This document shows positions 43,583-53,050 of a stretch of DNA of 64,000 nt, one piece after another. Source of the stretch: UBA6912 sp963792895 (GTDB lineage: Bacteria; Actinomycetota; Acidimicrobiia; Spongiisociales; UBA5794); the NCBI GenBank assembly GCA_963792895.1, contig CAWBYA010000003.1, positions 434,001 through 498,000 on the forward strand, written 5' to 3'. A program made the position numbers and the translations under genes. Positions within the stretch are counted from its first letter, which is position 1, and every line of letters begins with the position of its first letter. The notes beneath the pieces were generated by a model, which did not search any database, had not been told where the DNA came from, and saw nothing but the letters and a program-made list of their open reading frames with translations.

Positions 43583-44220
43583 CCAGCCGCACAGAACTCC
43601 CCACTGCCATGGACTACTTGGTCCCCACCGTCATCGAGCAAACGCCCCGTGGCGAGCGCGGGATGGATATCTACAGCCGCCTTCTGAAGGATCGCATCGT
43701 GTTCCTCGGGACTCCGATCGACGACACGGTCGGCAACCTGATCATGGCGCAGTTGATTCACCTCGAGGGTGAGGACCCCGACAAGGACATCGCCCTCTAC
43801 ATCAACTCGCCGGGCGGGTCGACCACGGCGTTGATGGCCATCTACGACACGATGCAATTCATCAAGCCGGACGTCGCCACCTACTGCATGGGACTCGCGG
43901 CTTCGGCGGCTGCCGTTCTATTGGCCGGCGGTACCGAGGGCAAACGTTTCGCCCTGCCCCACTCGCGCATCATGTTGCACCAGCCCCACATCTCTGGGTT
44001 GGGCGGCCAGGCAACGGATATCGAGATCCACGCCAGGGAGATCTTGAAGACTCGTGAGGACATCAATCAGATCCTCGCGACGCACACCAAGCAGCCTCTG
44101 GACCGGGTGCAGAGCGACACGGATCGGGACTTCTGGATGGGTGGCGAAGAGGCCAAAGAGTACGGAATCGTTGACCGTGTGATTGTGGGGCGTAAGCTCG
44201 AAGCCGTAACCGCTGGGTAG
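43579..44220 (+). CDS. clpP: ATP-dependent Clp protease proteolytic subunit
   Basis: A 213-aa serine protease subunit: RLLKDRIVFLGTPIDD, LYINSPGGSTTALMAIYDTM, catalytic Ser in CMGLAASAAAVLLAGG, catalytic His in SRIMLHQPHISG and catalytic Asp in RVQSDTDRDFWMG. It forms the tetradecameric chamber fed by ClpX, encoded 11 bp downstream. Confidence 0.96.
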   Translation: MTSRTELPTAMDYLVPTVIEQTPRGERGMDIYSRLLKDRIVFLGTPIDDTVGNLIMAQLIHLEGEDPDKDIALYINSPGGSTTALMAIYDTMQFIKPDVATYCMGLAASAAAVLLAGGTEGKRFALPHSRIMLHQPHISGLGGQATDIEIHAREILKTREDINQILATHTKQPLDRVQSDTDRDFWMGGEEAKEYGIVDRVIVGRKLEAVTAG

Positions 44221-44231
44221 GGAGAACGACC

Positions 44232-45503
44232 TTGGCCAAATACGAGGGCACTGAGCTTCTCAAATGCAGCTTCTGCGGCAAATCGCAGAAGCAAGTGAAG
44301 AAGCTGATCGCCGGGCCCGGGGTCTACATCTGCGACGAGTGCATCGAGCTCTGCAACGAGATCATCGAGGAGGAGCTCGCGGAGATCGAGGAGGTCGGCA
44401 CGACCGAGCTCCCCAAGCCGCATGAGATCTTCGGCTTCCTCGATTCCTACGTCGTAGGCCAGAACCGCGCCAAGCGCATCCTCTCCGTGGCGGTGTACAA
44501 CCACTACAAGCGGGTTCGGGCCGGCAAGCGGACGGACGACGAGGTCGAGCTCCAGAAGTCGAACATCCTCCTGGTTGGGCCTACCGGTGTCGGCAAGACC
44601 CTCATGGCGCAGACACTCGCCCGGCTGCTCAACGTGCCGTTCGCCATCGCAGATGCCACGGCCCTCACGGAGGCTGGGTACGTAGGCGAGGACGTTGAGA
44701 ACATCCTCCTCAAGCTGATCCAAGCGTCCGACTATGACATCAAGCGCGCCGAAACCGGGATCATCTACATCGACGAGATCGACAAGATCGCCCGCAAGGC
44801 CGAGAACCCATCCATCACCCGCGACGTGTCCGGCGAGGGTGTGCAGCAGGCGTTGCTGAAGATCCTGGAGGGCACGGTGGCATCCGTTCCGCCGCAAGGC
44901 GGGAGGAAGCATCCTCACCAAGAGTTCCTCCAGATCGACACCACCAACATGCTGTTCATCTGTGGCGGCGCCTTTGCCGGGCTCGAGACCGTCATCAGCA
45001 GCCGGATCGGCAAGAACACCGTCGGCTTCGGCGCCGAGGTGCGCTCGGCCGATCGTGGTCGCCCCAGCGAGTTGATCTCAAAGGTGATGCCCGAGGACCT
45101 GATCAGCTTCGGCCTCATCCCGGAGTTCATCGGACGGTTGCCCGTCGTGGCCACGGTCGACGACCTCGACAAGGAATCCTTGGTGCGCGTGCTCACCGAG
45201 CCGCGCAACGCCCTCACTCGCCAGTACGCGAAGTTCTTCGAGATGGACGGCGTGGAGCTGCAGGTGACCCCCGGTGCGCTCGAGGCGATCGCCGAGCAGG
45301 CGATGCGGCGAGGCACCGGCGCCCGGGGCTTGCGGGCCATCATGGAAGAGGTTCTGCTCGACACGATGTACGAGCTGCCATCGCGCACGGATATCGCCCA
45401 GGTCATCATCGACGAGGACGTCGTCCGCAACCGCGTCAACCCGACGCTCATCCCGGTCCAGGAACTGATCTCGAGCGACCTCCCCGAGGAACGCTCGGCG
45501 TAG
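44232..45503 (+). CDS. clpX: Clp protease ATPase subunit ClpX
   Basis: A 423-aa AAA+ unfoldase from TTG 44232, with GGGAGAACGACC as ribosome binding site. The N-terminal zinc finger LLKCSFCGKSQKQVKKLIAG and ICDECIELCNEIIEEE is complete. Walker A LLVGPTGVGKTLMAQTLA, Walker B GIIYIDEIDKIARKAENPS, pore loop GYVGEDVEN and sensor-2 GTGARGLRAIMEEVLLD are all present. Confidence 0.96.
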   Translation: MAKYEGTELLKCSFCGKSQKQVKKLIAGPGVYICDECIELCNEIIEEELAEIEEVGTTELPKPHEIFGFLDSYVVGQNRAKRILSVAVYNHYKRVRAGKRTDDEVELQKSNILLVGPTGVGKTLMAQTLARLLNVPFAIADATALTEAGYVGEDVENILLKLIQASDYDIKRAETGIIYIDEIDKIARKAENPSITRDVSGEGVQQALLKILEGTVASVPPQGGRKHPHQEFLQIDTTNMLFICGGAFAGLETVISSRIGKNTVGFGAEVRSADRGRPSELISKVMPEDLISFGLIPEFIGRLPVVATVDDLDKESLVRVLTEPRNALTRQYAKFFEMDGVELQVTPGALEAIAEQAMRRGTGARGLRAIMEEVLLDTMYELPSRTDIAQVIIDEDVVRNRVNPTLIPVQELISSDLPEERSA

Positions 45504-45712
45504 GGCGTCGCTCGACGACCTTCGGGTGCCCGACGGGCCCTGCCGTTTCTCACTTGTCCGCACCCAGCGGGAGAGAAGGCTCTGGAGTTGGGGGCGGTCC
45601 AGACCCCCCTCTTTCAGGGACGATGGAAACCCAAGCCAAAGGCGTGGGTTCGGGGAGCATGCCAGACCTGGGCCCGCCGTGGCTGGGCGACCCATCGGCT
45701 GTTCGTACGCGA

Positions 45713-45739
45713 CTGTGGCCTCCCGACGGGAGGCCACAG
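45713..45739. terminator. perfect 12-bp hairpin between convergent genes
   Basis: CTGTGGCCTCCC (45713-45724) pairs perfectly with 45728-45739 around GAC. It lies between the ends of clpX and the minus-strand flavoprotein gene and may serve both. The 210 bp before it hold other GC-rich pairings but no gene. Confidence 0.75.
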
Positions 45740-45763
45740 CGACGATTGTGAGGGTGTTGTCGG

Positions 45764-47113
45764 TCAGCTCGCTGCCACCACGGCCTCGAGCCCAACTCCG
45801 CCGAGCTCGTGGTATTCGCGAAGCTGGCCGTCCTCGAGCTCCGGCGGCGTGCCGCCGATCATCTCTGCCCAGTTCTCGTTGCGTGTCGTGAACTGTGTCA
45901 CGACGTACATCAGCTCTTTGACACCCGCGCGCTCGAACTTGATCGCTTCCTTGGCCATCTCGCTGACCTCGCCATCCGTTCGGTAGCGGGGAAGGGCAAG
46001 CGAGCGCGCCACTTCGATGCGTCCCTTGAGCTGGTGGTTGTACATCTTGCGGATGTGCTCGCCCTTGTGCGGGGTCTTCAGCAACTGATCGGCGGCCCAC
46101 GATGCAGCGAGGGCCGAGTACATGCCGAGCACGACACCAACGGAGAAGATCGGGTCGATGAAACCGGCCGCATCTCCGGCGAGGATATAGCCGGGGCCCG
46201 AGAACTGGGTGGCCGTCGAGGAGTAGTCACGGATCGTGCGGAACGACCCTTCGATGTAGTCGGCGTTCTCGAGCAGCTCGCGCAGTACGGGGACTTCCGT
46301 GACCTTGCGTCGGAAGTAGTCCTCCCACGTCTCGCCTTCGTTCCTGGCCTGCTTGACGACCTCGAGGGGGATCACGATGCCCACCGAGGTCTTCTCGCGG
46401 AGCTGGATGTGCCAGGACCAGCCTGCGTCGCCCGCTTCTTTGACCGCGCTGACGAAGGTCACCGGCCGGTGCTCCCAGATCTCATCGGCCTCGTGCGACT
46501 CGCCGTCGATGCCGAGATAGCGGGACCCGGTGAAGTAGCCCCAGACCGCGAGGTAGCGGAACTCGGGGTTGATCTCGCGAATACCCATGGCGCGGGAGAT
46601 CACACCGGCTTGGCCGCTTGCGTCGATGACGACGGGAGTGGTGATCGTGCCCTCGACGCCGTCTTCGGTCTTGTAGGTGATGCGGGAGTACTCGGCGCCG
46701 CCGGCATCGGTGCCGGACTCCACGTTGGTGACCGCCGTGCCGGAAAACAGGGCAGCGCCGCAATCACCGGCGTGCTCGAAGAGAATGTGGTCGAAGCGGT
46801 CGCGTTCGACGTGCATCGCGGGCTTGTTGAAGCCAAAATCACCGAACGTGTGGCCGCGGAAGGTCTTGTTCCACGAGACGATGGCGCCGTTCTTGGTGAG
46901 GAATCCCTCGGCGAGGATCTTGTCCGTTGCCCCGATGGTGTCCATGAAGCGCCAGAAGTCGGGAATCAGGCTCTCGCCAACCTGGTCACGGGGATGGTGC
47001 CCTTTCTCCAAGACCACGACGTGGCGGCCTTTGCGGGCAAGGTCCGCTGCGGCGACGCTGCCAGTCGGGCCGCCGCCGATGATCACGACCTCGGCCGTGC
47101 TCGGGATACTCAT
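45764..47113 (-). CDS. FAD-dependent oxidoreductase of the halogenase/geranylgeranyl-reductase superfamily
   Basis: A 449-aa protein: FAD motif VVIIGGGPTGSVAAADLA, VLEKGHHPRDQVGESLIP and GYILAGDAAGFIDPIFSVGV. FLTKNGAIVSW aligns with the catalytic Lys block of FADH2-dependent halogenases, and GWSWHIQL resembles their W-x-W-x-I-P motif with Gln for Pro. Halogenation is therefore possible but not shown; lipid reduction is the alternative. GGGGGAG precedes ATG 47113. The upstream neighbour is a P450. Confidence 0.8.
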   Translation of the reverse strand: MSIPSTAEVVIIGGGPTGSVAAADLARKGRHVVVLEKGHHPRDQVGESLIPDFWRFMDTIGATDKILAEGFLTKNGAIVSWNKTFRGHTFGDFGFNKPAMHVERDRFDHILFEHAGDCGAALFSGTAVTNVESGTDAGGAEYSRITYKTEDGVEGTITTPVVIDASGQAGVISRAMGIREINPEFRYLAVWGYFTGSRYLGIDGESHEADEIWEHRPVTFVSAVKEAGDAGWSWHIQLREKTSVGIVIPLEVVKQARNEGETWEDYFRRKVTEVPVLRELLENADYIEGSFRTIRDYSSTATQFSGPGYILAGDAAGFIDPIFSVGVVLGMYSALAASWAADQLLKTPHKGEHIRKMYNHQLKGRIEVARSLALPRYRTDGEVSEMAKEAIKFERAGVKELMYVVTQFTTRNENWAEMIGGTPPELEDGQLREYHELGGVGLEAVVAAS

Positions 47114-47243
47114 CAATCTCCCCCTGGTCTTTCCGGAGTGGTCGGTGGCTGGAGCGTACCGATGGCCATTTTGCTAGTAAAGCTCCCGACGGCGAATGAG
47201 TCGCCCGGCCCACACCGCCATGCGCCACACGCTGCCCGTGCGA

Positions 47244-48449
47244 TCAGCCGATCGCGAGGGGCAGCGATCGCAGGCCCCGCAGGAAGAAGTCCTCGTTCCA
47301 AGAGAGCTCGTCGGCGGTCATCGCAAGCTCGATCTTCGGATACCGCTCGAGTAGTGCAGTGAAGGCGATCCGTCCTTCGAGGCGGGCCAGGGGCGCGCCC
47401 AAGCAGAGGTGGATACCGGATCCGAACGCGATGTGACGATTCGGGTCGCGGCCCACGTCGAGCCGATCCGGTTCGTCGAAGGCCGCCGGGTCGCGATTGG
47501 CGGCGAGGAGCACGGGGATCACGATCTCGCCTCGCGGGATGACGGTGTCCCCGTATTCGACGTCCTCGAAGGCCCACCTGCTCGTTGCCACACCGACCGG
47601 CCCTTCGTAGCGGAGCAGCTCTTCGACGGCCCCGGGCATCATCTCGGGCGCGGCGCGCAGCCGGTCGAGCTGGTCGGGATTGCGCAACAAAGCAAGCAGT
47701 CCGTTGCCGATGAGGTTGACCGTGGTCTCGTGGCCGGCGACGAGCAAGAGGAAGACCATCGCCAGCAGCTCTGTGTGATCGAGCCGATCGCCCTCCTCCT
47801 CGGCGTTGATGAGGGCGGTGAGCAGGTCATCTCTCGGCTCCTGCCGTCTCGATTCGATGGCGTCGTTGAGGTAGCCGATGAACTCCATCCCCGCGACTGT
47901 TTGCTGGTCGGATCCGATCGGCCCGCGGAGGACAATGTCCACCCACCGGCGGAAGCGCTCCCGATCCTCGATCGGTATCCCGAGCATCTCCGAGATCACG
48001 ATGACCGGCAGCGGATGGGCGTAGTCGGTGATCACATCGATGCGATCCCGGCCGGACACAGCCTCGAGCAGGTCGCCGGCGATTCCGGAAACCCGCTCCT
48101 CGAGACCTGCGATGGCGCGCGGCGTGAAATGCTTCGCCACGAGCCGCCGGAGACGCGTGTGGTCCGGTGGATCGACGAACAGCATGTTGCGCCCCAGCGG
48201 CTCGAGCGGCCCGGAATCGAGCGCCCGCTCGGCAGCGACCTGTTCGGCGTCGAGGTGCCGTTCGATGTCTTTGCCCAAACGGTCGTCTCGGAGGGCCGCA
48301 ACGCAATCGTTGTACGCGGTCAAGAACCAGATGGGCCGACCGGTGAGCGGCCCGATGCCTCGCCAGACCGGAGCTTCCTCTCGCATCGAACGGTACAGAG
48401 CGTGCGGATTCGGTAGGTGGCTCGGATCCCAAGGGTCGAACACGGTCAT
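47244..48449 (-). CDS. cytochrome P450
   Basis: A 401-aa bacterial class I P450: I-helix LLLVAGHETTVNLIGNGLLA, K-helix E-x-x-R in VEELLRYEGPVG, heme-ligand loop IAFGSGIHLCLGAPLARLEG and DPPDHTRLRRLVAKHFTPRA. It needs a ferredoxin and reductase, neither of which is adjacent. It lies between the ROK kinase and the halogenase-like flavoprotein on the same strand, which hints at a small secondary-metabolite set. Confidence 0.92.
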   Translation of the reverse strand: MTVFDPWDPSHLPNPHALYRSMREEAPVWRGIGPLTGRPIWFLTAYNDCVAALRDDRLGKDIERHLDAEQVAAERALDSGPLEPLGRNMLFVDPPDHTRLRRLVAKHFTPRAIAGLEERVSGIAGDLLEAVSGRDRIDVITDYAHPLPVIVISEMLGIPIEDRERFRRWVDIVLRGPIGSDQQTVAGMEFIGYLNDAIESRRQEPRDDLLTALINAEEEGDRLDHTELLAMVFLLLVAGHETTVNLIGNGLLALLRNPDQLDRLRAAPEMMPGAVEELLRYEGPVGVATSRWAFEDVEYGDTVIPRGEIVIPVLLAANRDPAAFDEPDRLDVGRDPNRHIAFGSGIHLCLGAPLARLEGRIAFTALLERYPKIELAMTADELSWNEDFFLRGLRSLPLAIG

Positions 48450-48483
48450 CGTGGCGAGCGTAGCCGTGCCGCCGCCCGCCGGA

Positions 48484-49380
48484 TCAGGGAGCGGCGGCCT
48501 TTTCGGCGAGTACGAGCGCCCCGGCGATGCCCGCTCGTCCGCCAAGTCCAGGCGGGGTCACGAATTCGTCGGCCAACTGCTCAACGAGACCCGGGTAGCC
48601 ATTGAGGGTGGTCGCGAGCCGTCGCCTGATCTCGGGAAAGAGCCCTTCCATTGCGGCGATCCCGCCGCCGATGACGACGCGTTCGGGCGCAAGGGTGTAG
48701 ACGATGTTGCGGACACCTTCGGCGAGGTAGTGAGCTTCGATCTCGATCGCACGTGTGCGGGCCCGGCCTTCGAGCGTCTCGGCCGGCTGCCGCCACCGGG
48801 CGGCCATCGCAGGCCCCGCCGCCATGCCTTCCAGGCAGTCGCCGTGGAACGGGCAGACGCCCGGAAACGCGTCGCCCTCGAGCCGGCGAACCGAGACGTG
48901 GCCCATCTCTGCGTGGACCAGACCGTGGGCCACCGTGCCGTTGACCACGGCGCCGCCGCCGACCCCGGTGCCGACGGTGAGGTAGACGAACGTCGTCAGT
49001 CCGGCGGCAGCACCCCAGCGGCCCTCGCCGAGCGCTGCACCGTTGACATCGGTGTCGAAGCCGACGGGGACCCCGAGCGCCGACCGCAGCGGGCCGACGA
49101 CGTCGGCGTCCGACCACAGCGGTTTTGGCGTTGTCGTGATGTGGCCGTAGTTCGGCCGGCCCCGGCGCAGCTCAACGGGGCCGAACGATGCGACACCGAT
49201 GGAGCGGACCGGCCCGTTGTTGCGAGTCCACTTCTCGAAGAACTCGATCGTCGCCGCCAGCGTCGCCTCCGGCGATTCGGTGGCAAAGCGGGCCTCATCT
49301 CGCAGGTCGTCCGGGCCGGTGCCAACCGCACAGACGAACTTGGTCCCACCGGCCTCGATAGCGCCATATATGTCGGTCAT
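48484..49380 (-). CDS. ROK-family sugar kinase (fructokinase-like)
   Basis: A 298-aa kinase: IYGAIEAGGTKFVCAVG (ATP loop), PVGFDTDVNGAALGEG (catalytic Asp), VYLTVGTGVGGGAVVNG, the ROK zinc motif HAEMGHVSVRRLEGDAFPGV followed by CPFHGDCLEG, and ERVVIGGGIAAM. The GAIEAGGTK start and spacing favour fructokinase over glucokinase. It starts divergently from the formate dehydrogenase gene. Confidence 0.9.
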   Translation of the reverse strand: MTDIYGAIEAGGTKFVCAVGTGPDDLRDEARFATESPEATLAATIEFFEKWTRNNGPVRSIGVASFGPVELRRGRPNYGHITTTPKPLWSDADVVGPLRSALGVPVGFDTDVNGAALGEGRWGAAAGLTTFVYLTVGTGVGGGAVVNGTVAHGLVHAEMGHVSVRRLEGDAFPGVCPFHGDCLEGMAAGPAMAARWRQPAETLEGRARTRAIEIEAHYLAEGVRNIVYTLAPERVVIGGGIAAMEGLFPEIRRRLATTLNGYPGLVEQLADEFVTPPGLGGRAGIAGALVLAEKAAAP

Positions 49381-49575
49381 CACCCCACTGTAAGAGGTCG
49401 CGCCGAACGGTGGCGCTCGGCGGGCCCGGGATGGGGTGCCCGGCCGGGAGCACAATGAGACGCACGCCGAAGAGCCGGGAGTCTGCCGGAGAAGGGAGCG
49501 CCCACGCCCTCACTCTCAGGCGGCCGTCAGATCTCGCGCACCTCCGGTAACCTCGAACAGGAAGGGAGGTGATGG

Positions 49576-51456
49576 ATGGCACACCGTCGACCCCGATTGA
49601 CGACTCCGCTCGTTCGGCGCAACGGAACGTTGGAGCCGGCCTCGTGGGATGCGGCACTCGATGCCGTTTCCGCCGGTCTGGGGGCACACCCGGGCACGGC
49701 CTACGGGATGTTCAGCTGCTCGAAGGCGACCAACGAGATGAACTTCATCGCACAGAAGTTCTCCCGCGTCGTCATGGGCAGCAACAACATCGACAGCTGC
49801 AACCGGACCTGACACGCTCCTAGCGTCGCCGGTCTGGCGGCAGTACTCGGAGCAGGGGGCGGGACCTCCTCGTACGAAGAGATCGAGACCACGGACCTCA
49901 TCGTCTTGTGGGGCTCGAACGCGAGGGAGGCCCATCCGATCTTCTTTCATCACCTGATGAAGGGCGTGCGCAGCGGCGCCAAGATGTATGCGATCGACCC
50001 GCGTCGCACTTCCTCTGCCCAATGGGCCGACGTGTGGCTGGGTATCGACGTCGGGTCGGATATCGCACTGGCCAATGCGATGGGGCGGGAGATCATCGCC
50101 GCAGGTCTGGTCAACGAGCGTTTCGTGGCACACAGCACCACCGGGTTCGATGCCTATGCAGCCGCTGTCGAGCCCTACACCCTCGCCAGAGCAGAAGACA
50201 TCACCGGTGTTCCGGCCACCGTCATCCGCAGCCTGGCCCACGACTATGCAGGTTCACGGACAGCCCAGATCTGCTGGACGCTCGGGATCACGGAGCACCA
50301 CAACGCAACCGACAACGTCCTTTCCCTCATCAGCCTCGCTCTGCTCACGGGCCATGTGGGGCGCTACGGCTCCGGCCTCGTACCGATAAGGGGCCAGAAC
50401 AACGTGCAGGGTGGCGGGGACATGGGGGCGTTGCCAAACAAGCTGCCCGGATTCCAGAGCGTCACGGATCCCGTCGCACGGGGGAAGTTCGAAGCCTTGT
50501 GGGGGGTCGATGTGCCGCCCGAGCCCGGCCTTCACCTCTCCCTCATGTTCGAGGCGATGGCTCGCGGCGACCTCCGTGCGCTCTATGTCATCGGTGAGAA
50601 CCCGGCCCAATCGGAGGCCGATGTCGCACACACCCGGCGCCTTCTCGATGACCTCGACTTCATGGTCGTCCAAGACATCTTCCTGACGAGGACGGCGGAA
50701 CTCGCGGATGTGGTCCTTCCGGCTGCGGTCTCATGGGCTGAGACGGAGGGCACCGTCACGTCGAGCGAGCGACGGGTGCAGCGAGTGCGCAAGGCGCTCG
50801 ATCCACCGGGCGAGGCGAGAGACGACATCGAGATCTTGTCGATGCTCGCCGCACGGATGGGGCACGGCTGGGGCATGCCCACCGCAGAGGAGGCGTGGGA
50901 CGAGCTGCGAGCGCTGTCGCCGATGCACGCCGGGATGTCCTACGACCGCCTCGAAGCTCTTGGAGGGATCCAATGGCCGTGCCCCGATCTCGACCACCCG
51001 GGCACCCAGTTTCTCCACGGATGGCTCTGGGAGGACCCCCTGCCGCGACAGCCTGCGCCCTTCATCCCAACCGAATGGGTGCCGCCCGTCGATGCGCTGA
51101 GCGCCGACTATCCCATCCGTCTCACGACGGGACGCACGCTCGACTCCTACAACACCGGGGTCCAGTCTGGAGGGTTCAGCTCGCCCATCCGATCAGGCGC
51201 CGTGATCCAGATGGCACCCGAGGACGGGGTAGCGCTGGGGGTTGCCGCAGGCGACATGGTGCGAGTCAGTTCGCGGCGAGGTTCCATCGAAGTGCCGGCG
51301 GCCTTTCACGACAGCTTGCGGCCGGGCCTTGCATTCATGGCCCTTCACTTCCCGGACGATGCAGATGTCAACTTGCTCACGATCGACGCATGGGACCCCA
51401 AATCGGGGACAGCGGAGTTCAAGGCGACGGCGGTGAAGATCGAACCCTCGTCGTAG
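49576..51456 (+). CDS. fdhA: formate dehydrogenase catalytic subunit, C-terminal half, selenocysteine at codon 79
   Basis: 626 aa if TGA 49810-49812 is read as selenocysteine. The context is DSCNRT-U-HAPSVAGLAAVLGA, the family active site. The MopB fold continues with LIVLWGSNAREAHPIFFHHL, ICWTLGITEHHNATDNV, RGQNNVQGGGDMGALP (molybdopterin binding), VLPAAVSWAETEGTVTSSER and the C-terminal domain PIRLTTGRTLDSYNTGVQSG. It begins at RRPRLTTPLVRRNGTLEPAS, exactly where the Fe4S4 domain of a normal FdhA ends; that domain is in the gene at 55625. GGGAGG lies 6 bp before ATG. It should oxidise formate with Mo or W bis-pterin cofactor. Confidence 0.9.
49810..49853 (+). promoter_or_regulatory. UGA codon plus bacterial SECIS element
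   Basis: After TGA (49810-49812) come 18 nt and then the loop GGTCT (49831-49835). The upper stem is 49825-49830 with 49836-49841 (six pairs, one G-U). A lower stem GCTCC/GGAGC is 49816-49820 with 49849-49853. The loop sequence and its distance from UGA match the SECIS of E. coli fdhF as I recall it; SelB should bind it. Confidence 0.85.
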
Positions 51457-51532
51457 ACGGCCGATGACACTCGGCGGGCGGCCGGTCCGGCGAAAATGCG
51501 ACAAGTGCAATGCTTTTTGCCACCATGGGCGC

Positions 51533-52894
51533 GTGACCGCTCGGACTGACGCAACCTCTCGTCGTTTTCGCCGCCGGCTCGTTTGGGGTACTGCAGCAAT
51601 TGGCTGCGTTTTGGTGGTGTCATCGTGCGGAAACCCGATGGAGGCACCGTCGGGGATCCCGGACACGACCGGCACCACCGCCAGTTCACCTGGTCAGACG
51701 CCTGCCACGTTGACGAGCTCGAATCCCGGCACCTCGTCCGCTCCGACCGTGACCACCGTGCCCGCCGGCGAGATGGCTGGTGGTGAGGCATCCACCACGA
51801 CGACACTGCCTGCCGCGCCGCTCCAAGGGCTCGCTCTCGAGGTCGTCGCGACGGGACTTCATCAGCCGACGGTCGTGGCTGCGCCCGCCGGCGACGCGAG
51901 AGTGTTCGCCGTCGAGCGGAAGGGGGTGATTCGCCTCATCGACCCCGAGGCCGGCCTGCTCGACGAGCCGTTCCTCGACGTGAGCGACCGCATCGGATCG
52001 AGTGGCATCGAGCAGGGTCTGCTCGGCCTCGCCTTCCACCCGGATCACGCCCGGAACGGGCGGCTGTTCGTCTACTACGTGGATACCTCCGGAAACCGGC
52101 AACTCTCCGAGTTTGTCGTGTCGGGCGACCCGAATCTGGCGGACGCCGATTCGGAGAAGGTGATCTTCGAGCTCCCGCAACCGGCGGGCTCCGTCGACAT
52201 CCGCCACTACGCCGGTGCCGTCCAGTTCGGACCGGACGGCTATCTCTACGTCTCGCTCGGTGACGGTGCGGACGGAAAGAACCAAGGGCAGGATCCCTCC
52301 ACGATGTATGCGTCCATCGTGCGCCTCGACGTCGACTCGGGCGACCCTTATGCGATCCCAGCGACGAATCCGTTCGTCGGTGGCGGAGGAGCCCCCGAGG
52401 TGTGGGCCTACGGGCTCCGCAATCCATGGCGCTTCTCCATCGACCACGAGGCTGGGCTGCTCTTCGTGGCCGACGTCGGCCAGTCGGCGTGGGAGGAGGT
52501 CGACGTCGTGCCCATCGACGGCGGTGGCTACAACTTCGGCTGGCCGCTCACCGAGGGCAACCACTGCTTCTCGCCAAGCGATTGCGATATGGCCGGGCTG
52601 ACGCTGCCGGTCTTCGAGTACGGCCACGAGAACCGCGCATGCTCGATCACGGGCGGCTTCGTCTATCGGGGAAGCCTCATCCCGGAGATTGCCGGCCACT
52701 ACTTCTACGCCGACTGGTGCAGCTTGTGGGTACGGAGCTTCCGCTACGAAGACGGCGCAATCGTCGATGAGCACGACTGGTCGGACGCCCTCTCGGCAGC
52801 GGGCCAAATCAACAGCTTCGGCGTCGACGGCTTCGGCGAGCTCTACATCGCGAACTTCGAGGGAACCATCGCCCGCATCGTGCCGATCCGGTGA
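51533..52894 (+). CDS. PQQ-type sugar dehydrogenase-like lipoprotein (GSDH/YliI fold)
   Basis: A 453-aa protein from GTG 51533. Lipobox VLVVSSCGN, a Thr/Pro-rich linker, then a six-bladed propeller: VFAVERKGVIRLIDPEAG, GLLGLAFHPDHARNGRLFVY, YAGAVQFGPDGYLYVSLGDG, YGLRNPWRFSIDHEAGLLFV, DVGQSAWEEVDVVPIDGGGY and FGWPLTEGNHCF. His and Arg residues of the PQQ site are present in the usual blocks. It lies between the two halves of the formate dehydrogenase but has no clear link to it. Confidence 0.85.
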   Translation: MTARTDATSRRFRRRLVWGTAAIGCVLVVSSCGNPMEAPSGIPDTTGTTASSPGQTPATLTSSNPGTSSAPTVTTVPAGEMAGGEASTTTTLPAAPLQGLALEVVATGLHQPTVVAAPAGDARVFAVERKGVIRLIDPEAGLLDEPFLDVSDRIGSSGIEQGLLGLAFHPDHARNGRLFVYYVDTSGNRQLSEFVVSGDPNLADADSEKVIFELPQPAGSVDIRHYAGAVQFGPDGYLYVSLGDGADGKNQGQDPSTMYASIVRLDVDSGDPYAIPATNPFVGGGGAPEVWAYGLRNPWRFSIDHEAGLLFVADVGQSAWEEVDVVPIDGGGYNFGWPLTEGNHCFSPSDCDMAGLTLPVFEYGHENRACSITGGFVYRGSLIPEIAGHYFYADWCSLWVRSFRYEDGAIVDEHDWSDALSAAGQINSFGVDGFGELYIANFEGTIARIVPIR

Positions 52895-53050
52895 CCGTCG
52901 GTGGGAGGGCACGGCTGCAGCCGGGTATGACGGCCTGGAGGTTGCTGCTCCGGGACTTTCGCCCCTGGACGGCGGCTGCCCACACGGCGGACCGTGTGGG
53001 ATGAGGGTGCGTCGGACAGACCGGTCCGGCAAGTCTCGCCCTGAGAGGGG

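Noticed and set aside
45809..47362. 517-codon plus-strand frame
   Set aside because: It is antisense to the halogenase-like flavoprotein, whose FAD motifs are clear.
49810..49812. Stop codon making the formate dehydrogenase gene a pseudogene
   Set aside because: The family places Cys or Sec at this residue, the flanking residues match, and a SECIS hairpin follows at the right distance.
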